From Sepiola atlantica (taxonomy: Eukaryota; Mollusca; Cephalopoda; Sepiida; Sepiolidae), in contig OY744533.1 in NCBI GenBank assembly GCA_963556195.1, positions 49,273,613 to 49,337,612 of the forward strand: 64,000 nucleotides of DNA, written 5' to 3'. Position 1 is the stretch's first letter. Each line of letters starts with the position of its first letter. Below, one piece after another: positions 60,961 through 64,000 of the stretch. Below the pieces are notes generated by a model. That model was not told the origin of the DNA and did not search any database. It saw only the letters and a list, made by a program, of their open reading frames with translations. The translations under genes were made by a program, and so were the position numbers.

Positions 60961-61489
60961 AAAAAATTATTTTATTAGTTTGGCCCAAAACTTATTGTGT
61001 TACAGAGAAGATAGCAATTTTACTTGAAATATTCTTTCTTGACCTTAAGTATGGATATCCGTATTTCCTTAATTAAAAGTTGTTTCTGGTTGGATTGTCC
61101 CCACAGGGGTATAACCCCCCTCTATCTATCCGGTCTTTACTTAGAACTTTGCTTGTAGTAATGTCCGAAAGTACATGTCAGTTTTAGAATTATAGCTGAG
61201 AATATTAATAATCATAGAATTATTTACTGTTCATTATAAATTCAACCGACTGTTTAACTGCCATCATTGATTCTTCAATCATCGTACACCAAACTCTTTG
61301 TGGTTCATATTCAAGCCGGTATTGATTTCTCTTTTCTGTAGTATTTTGTGGATAGAATTTTATCCATGATAAATAATTGGCTCTTTGATGCATACATTTT
61401 CTATTGGATGTCTGTTTGTACTTTAAACTGCTTTATCCATTATTTTGTAAACCTAGATTTGTATCTTGCTCACCTTTCTATCACTCTCC
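60961..61489. other. Non-coding DNA before the minisatellites
   Basis: No recognised gene. The ORF starting at 61348 is unique for only ~45 codons and then enters the 21-bp array. Confidence 0.5.
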
Positions 61490-61495
61490 CCCTCT

Positions 61496-62575
61496 TGTTC
61501 TCACCCGCTCGTTCTCCTTCCTCTCCCACTCGTTCTCCTTCCTCTCCCGCTCGTTCTCCTCCCTCTCCCGCTCGTTCTCCTCCCTCTCCCGCTCGTTCTC
61601 CTCCCTCTCCCGCTCGTTCTCCTCCCTCTCCCGCTCGTTCTCCTCCCTCTCCCGCTCGTTCTCCTCCCTCTCCCGCTCGTTCTCCTCCCTCTCCCGCTCG
61701 TTCTCCTCCCTCTCCCGCTCGTTCTCCTCCCTCTCCCGCTCGTTCTCCTCCCTCTCCCGCTCGTTCTCCTCCCTCTCCCGCTCGTTCTCCTCCCTCTCCC
61801 GCTCGTTCTCCTCCCTCTCCCGCTCGTTCTCCTCCCTCTCCCGCTCGTTCTCCTCCCTCTCCCGCTCGTTCTCCTCCCTCTCCCGCTCGTTCTCCTCCCT
61901 CTCCCGCTCGTTCTCCTCCCTCTCCCGCTCGTTCTCCTCCCTCTCCCGCTCGTTCTCCTCCCTCTCCCGCTCGTTCTCCTCCCTCTCCCGCTCGTTCTCC
62001 TCCCTCTCCCGCTCGTTCTCCTCCCTCTCCCGCTCGTTCTCCTCCCTCTCCCGCTCGTTCTCCTCCCTCTCCCGCTCGTTCTCCTCCCTCTCCCGCTCGT
62101 TCTCCTCCCTCTCCCGCTCGTTCTCCTCCCTCTCCCGCTCGTTCTCCTCCCTCTCCCGCTCGTTCTCCTCCCTCTCCCGCTCGTTCTCCTCCCTCTCCCG
62201 CTCGTTCTCCTCCCTCTCCCGCTCGTTCTCCTCCCTCTCCCGCTCGTTCTCCTCCCTCTCCCGCTCGTTCTCCTCCCTCTCCCGCTCGTTCTCCTCCCTC
62301 TCCCGCTCGTTCTCCTCCCTCTCCCGCTCGTTCTCCTCCCTCTCCCGCTCGTTCTCCTCCCTCTCCCGCTCGTTCTCCTCCCTCTCCCGCTCGTTCTCCT
62401 CCCTCTCCCGCTCGTTCTCCTCCCTCTCCCGCTCGTTCTCCTCCCTCTCCCGCTCGTTCTCCTCCCTCTCCCGCTCGTTCTCCTCCCTCTCCCGCTCGTT
62501 CTCCTCCCTCTCCCGCTCGTTCTTCTCCCTCTCCCGCTCGTTCTCCTCCCTCTCCCGCTCGTTCTCGTTCCCCCC
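61496..62575. repeat. 21-bp minisatellite, about 50 copies
   Basis: Unit CTCCCGCTCGTTCTCCTCCC plus T, extremely homogeneous: only the first two or three units and one near 62521 (TTCTTCTCC) differ visibly. As 21 is divisible by three, every frame stays open on both strands (ARSPPSP, RSFSSLS, LVLLPLP; NEREREE on the minus strand), which explains the long ORFs; none is a supported gene. High homogeneity indicates recent expansion or an assembly-sensitive region. Confidence 0.97.
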
Positions 62576-62639
62576 CACTTACCCCGTCGTTCTCATTCTC
62601 TCTCCCCCCTCACCTAACCCCTCATTCTCTTCCCCCAAC

Positions 62640-63718
62640 CCACTACCCCGTAGTTCTCGTTCTCTCTCCCCTTCCCCTCCGTAGTTCTCGTTCTCTCTCC
62701 CCTTCCCCTCCGTAGTTCTCGTTCTCTCTCCCCTTCCCCTCCGTAGTTCTCGTTCTCTCTCCCCTTCCCCTCCGTAGTTCTCGTTCTCTCTCCCCTTCCC
62801 CCCCCGTAGTTCTCGTTCTCTCTCCCCTTCCCCCCCCGTAGTTCTCGTTCTCTCTCCCCTTCCCCCCCCGTAGTTCTCGTTCTCTCTCCCCTTCCCCCCC
62901 CGTAGTTCTCGTTCTCTCTCCCCTTCCCCCCCCGTAGTTCTCGTTCTCTCTCCCCTTCCCCCCCCGTAGTTCTCGTTCTCTCTCCCCTTCCCCCCCCGTA
63001 GTTCTCGTTCTCTCTCCCCTTCCCCCCCCGTAGTTCTCGTTCTCTCTCCCCTTCCCCCCCCGTAGTTCTCGTTCTCTCTCCCCTTCCCCCCCCGTAGTTC
63101 TCGTTCTCTCTCCCCTTCCCCCCCCGTAGTTCTCGTTCTCTCTCCCCTTCCCCCCCCGTAGTTCTCGTTCTCTCTCCCCTTCCCCCCCCGTAGTTCTCGT
63201 TCTCTCTCCCCTTCCCCCCCCGTAGTTCTCGTTCTCTCTCCCCTTCCCCCCCCCGTAGTTCTCGTTCTCTCTCCCCTTCCCCCCCCGTAGTTCTCGTTCT
63301 CTCTCCCCTTCCCCCCCGTAGTTCTCGTTCTCTCTCCCCTTCCCCCCCCGTAGTTCTCGTTCTCTCTCCCCTTCCCCCCCCGTAGTTCTCGTTCTCTCTC
63401 CCCTTCCCCCCCCGTAGTTCTCGTTCTCTCTCCCCTTCCCCCCCCGTAGTTCTCGTTCTCTCTCCCCTTCCCCCCCGTAGTTCTCGTTCTCTCTCCCCTT
63501 CCCCCCCCGTAGTTCTCGTTCTCCCCCCCCCCGTAGTTCTCGTCCCCCCCCCCCGTCGTTGCCGGTTCTCTCTCTACTCCCCCCCCCCCCGCCGTCGTTG
63601 TCGGTTCTCTCTCTACTCCCCCCCCCCGTCGTTGTCGGTTCTCTCTCTCTACTCCCCCCCCTCCCCGTCGTTGTCGGTTCTCTTTCTACCCCCCCCCCGT
63701 CGTTGTCGGTTCTCTCTA
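62640..63718. repeat. 32-bp C/T-rich minisatellite and degenerate C-run array
   Basis: Unit GTAGTTCTCGTTCTCTCTCC followed by CCTTC and a run of 6-9 C. The first units have CCCCTCC instead of the C-run (31 bp). From about 63520 the array degenerates into C-runs alternating with GTCGTTGTCGGTTCTCTCTC. It shares the GTTCTC core with the preceding 21-bp array, so the two probably evolved from each other. It ends directly at a U2-headed SINE. Confidence 0.95.
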
Positions 63719-63719
63719 C

Positions 63720-64000
63720 TTTTGGCTCTTGGCCTTTTGGCTAAGATCAAAGTGTAGTATCTGTTCCGATGGATACTGCACCCCATAGACTGGTATTGTC
63801 TTGGCCTTCGGGGCTGGATTTACGCCTGTCTATGGGTCTGTCCTCAACAATTCTAGGAGGTCCACCCTCCCAGGCTTCGCCTCCCCTCTTTGGGGAGGAG
63901 TAAGTTATTGCTTACTGCCTGAGGCGCCCCTGCCGGTGAATGCCGACGGGGCTGCCCAGGCAAATTTTAATTGCCAGAGTGCTCACCTCTCGGGTGCTGG
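63720..64000 (+). mobile_element. U2-headed SINE, best head, truncated by window end
   Basis: The longest U2 match in the window: GGCTCTTGGCCTTTTGGCTA then AGATCAAAGTGTAGTATCTG then TTC, equivalent to U2 snRNA nucleotides of about 4-45, with one extra A relative to vertebrate U2. It includes the GTAGTA that pairs with intron branch sites. The body then folds with CCCATAGAC (63782-63790) against GTCTATGGG (63828-63836) around a CTTCGG loop, and CCTCCCC/GGGGAGG (63884-63901). The tail lies beyond the window. No U2 stem IIb, Sm site or 3' stems follow, so it is not a U2 gene. Confidence 0.9.

Noticed and set aside
61348..62715. Long proline/serine-rich ORF of 455 codons
   Set aside because: It is translation of a 21-bp minisatellite; five overlapping ORFs on both strands are equally open because the period is a multiple of three.
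61496..63718. CRISPR-like repeat array
   Set aside because: Units are contiguous with no unique spacers, and the genome is eukaryotic.
63720..63766. Functional U2 snRNA gene
   Set aside because: Only the first ~42 nt match U2; the Sm site and 3' stem-loops are absent and the following sequence is the SINE body.

Overview
The window is a piece of an AT-rich animal nuclear genome. It has long introns or intergenic DNA, abundant (TA)n microsatellites, non-LTR retrotransposons of several clades, mariner relics, tRNA-, 5S- and snRNA-derived retroposons, and foldback elements. The repeat style resembles a mollusc, possibly a cephalopod. That placement is an inference from repeat character only; no decisive species marker was seen. 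Only one confident host coding segment is present: a single 67-codon internal exon (50878-51078, + strand) of a type II phosphatidylinositol 4-kinase (PI4K2), with the FKPK lysine region and the CCPCC palmitoylation motif. No neighbouring PI4K2 exon was recognised, so the flanking DNA is read as very large introns of that gene. A second, tentative candidate is a 104-codon minus-strand ORF (59193-59507) with a good start context and a polyadenylation signal. || Layout: 1-4.4 kb holds long inverted repeats around a near-perfect 132-bp foldback. 4.4-5.4 kb has a Tx1/L1-like LINE fragment joined to a U2 snRNA-like fragment. 5.4-13 kb is AT-rich, with U2-like fragments, an inverted-repeat element and an oppositely oriented LTR-like repeat pair. 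13.1-14.4 kb is a nearly full-length mariner. 15.4-16.3 kb carries two MITEs. 18-21 kb is a decayed CR1/Jockey-group LINE, followed by a decayed RTE-like LINE (21.4-23.4 kb). 24.5-25.2 kb has U2-headed retroposons. 25.86-27.65 kb is a DNA-transposon-like element with ~220-230 bp terminal inverted repeats and a broken gene for a CXC-type cysteine-rich protein. 30.9-31.2 kb is a 133-bp-arm palindrome. 34.3-37.1 kb has three deleted mariner-related copies and a complete U2-headed retroposon with a perfect 17-bp target duplication. 38.2 kb has a 5S rRNA-like element. 40.75-42.96 kb is a 2.2-kb pyrimidine-rich minisatellite. 44-45 kb is an RTE-like LINE (minus). 47.2-47.8 kb is a TA-flanked foldback. 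50-51 kb has a LINE tail with a 12-bp target duplication and the PI4K2 exon. 59.9-61 kb is a second mariner relic. 61.5-63.7 kb has 21-bp and 32-bp minisatellites that run directly into another U2-headed retroposon cut by the window edge. || The most interesting signal is the set of about eleven sequences that share the 5' end of U2 snRNA (including the branch-site-pairing GTAGTA). Several are fused to one structured non-U2 body and a common 3' tail, and two copies are bounded by target-site duplications. This looks like an snRNA-headed SINE family. The second is the TIR element carrying the CXC-type protein. All transposon genes seen are damaged; no operon-like or CRISPR-like organisation exists here.
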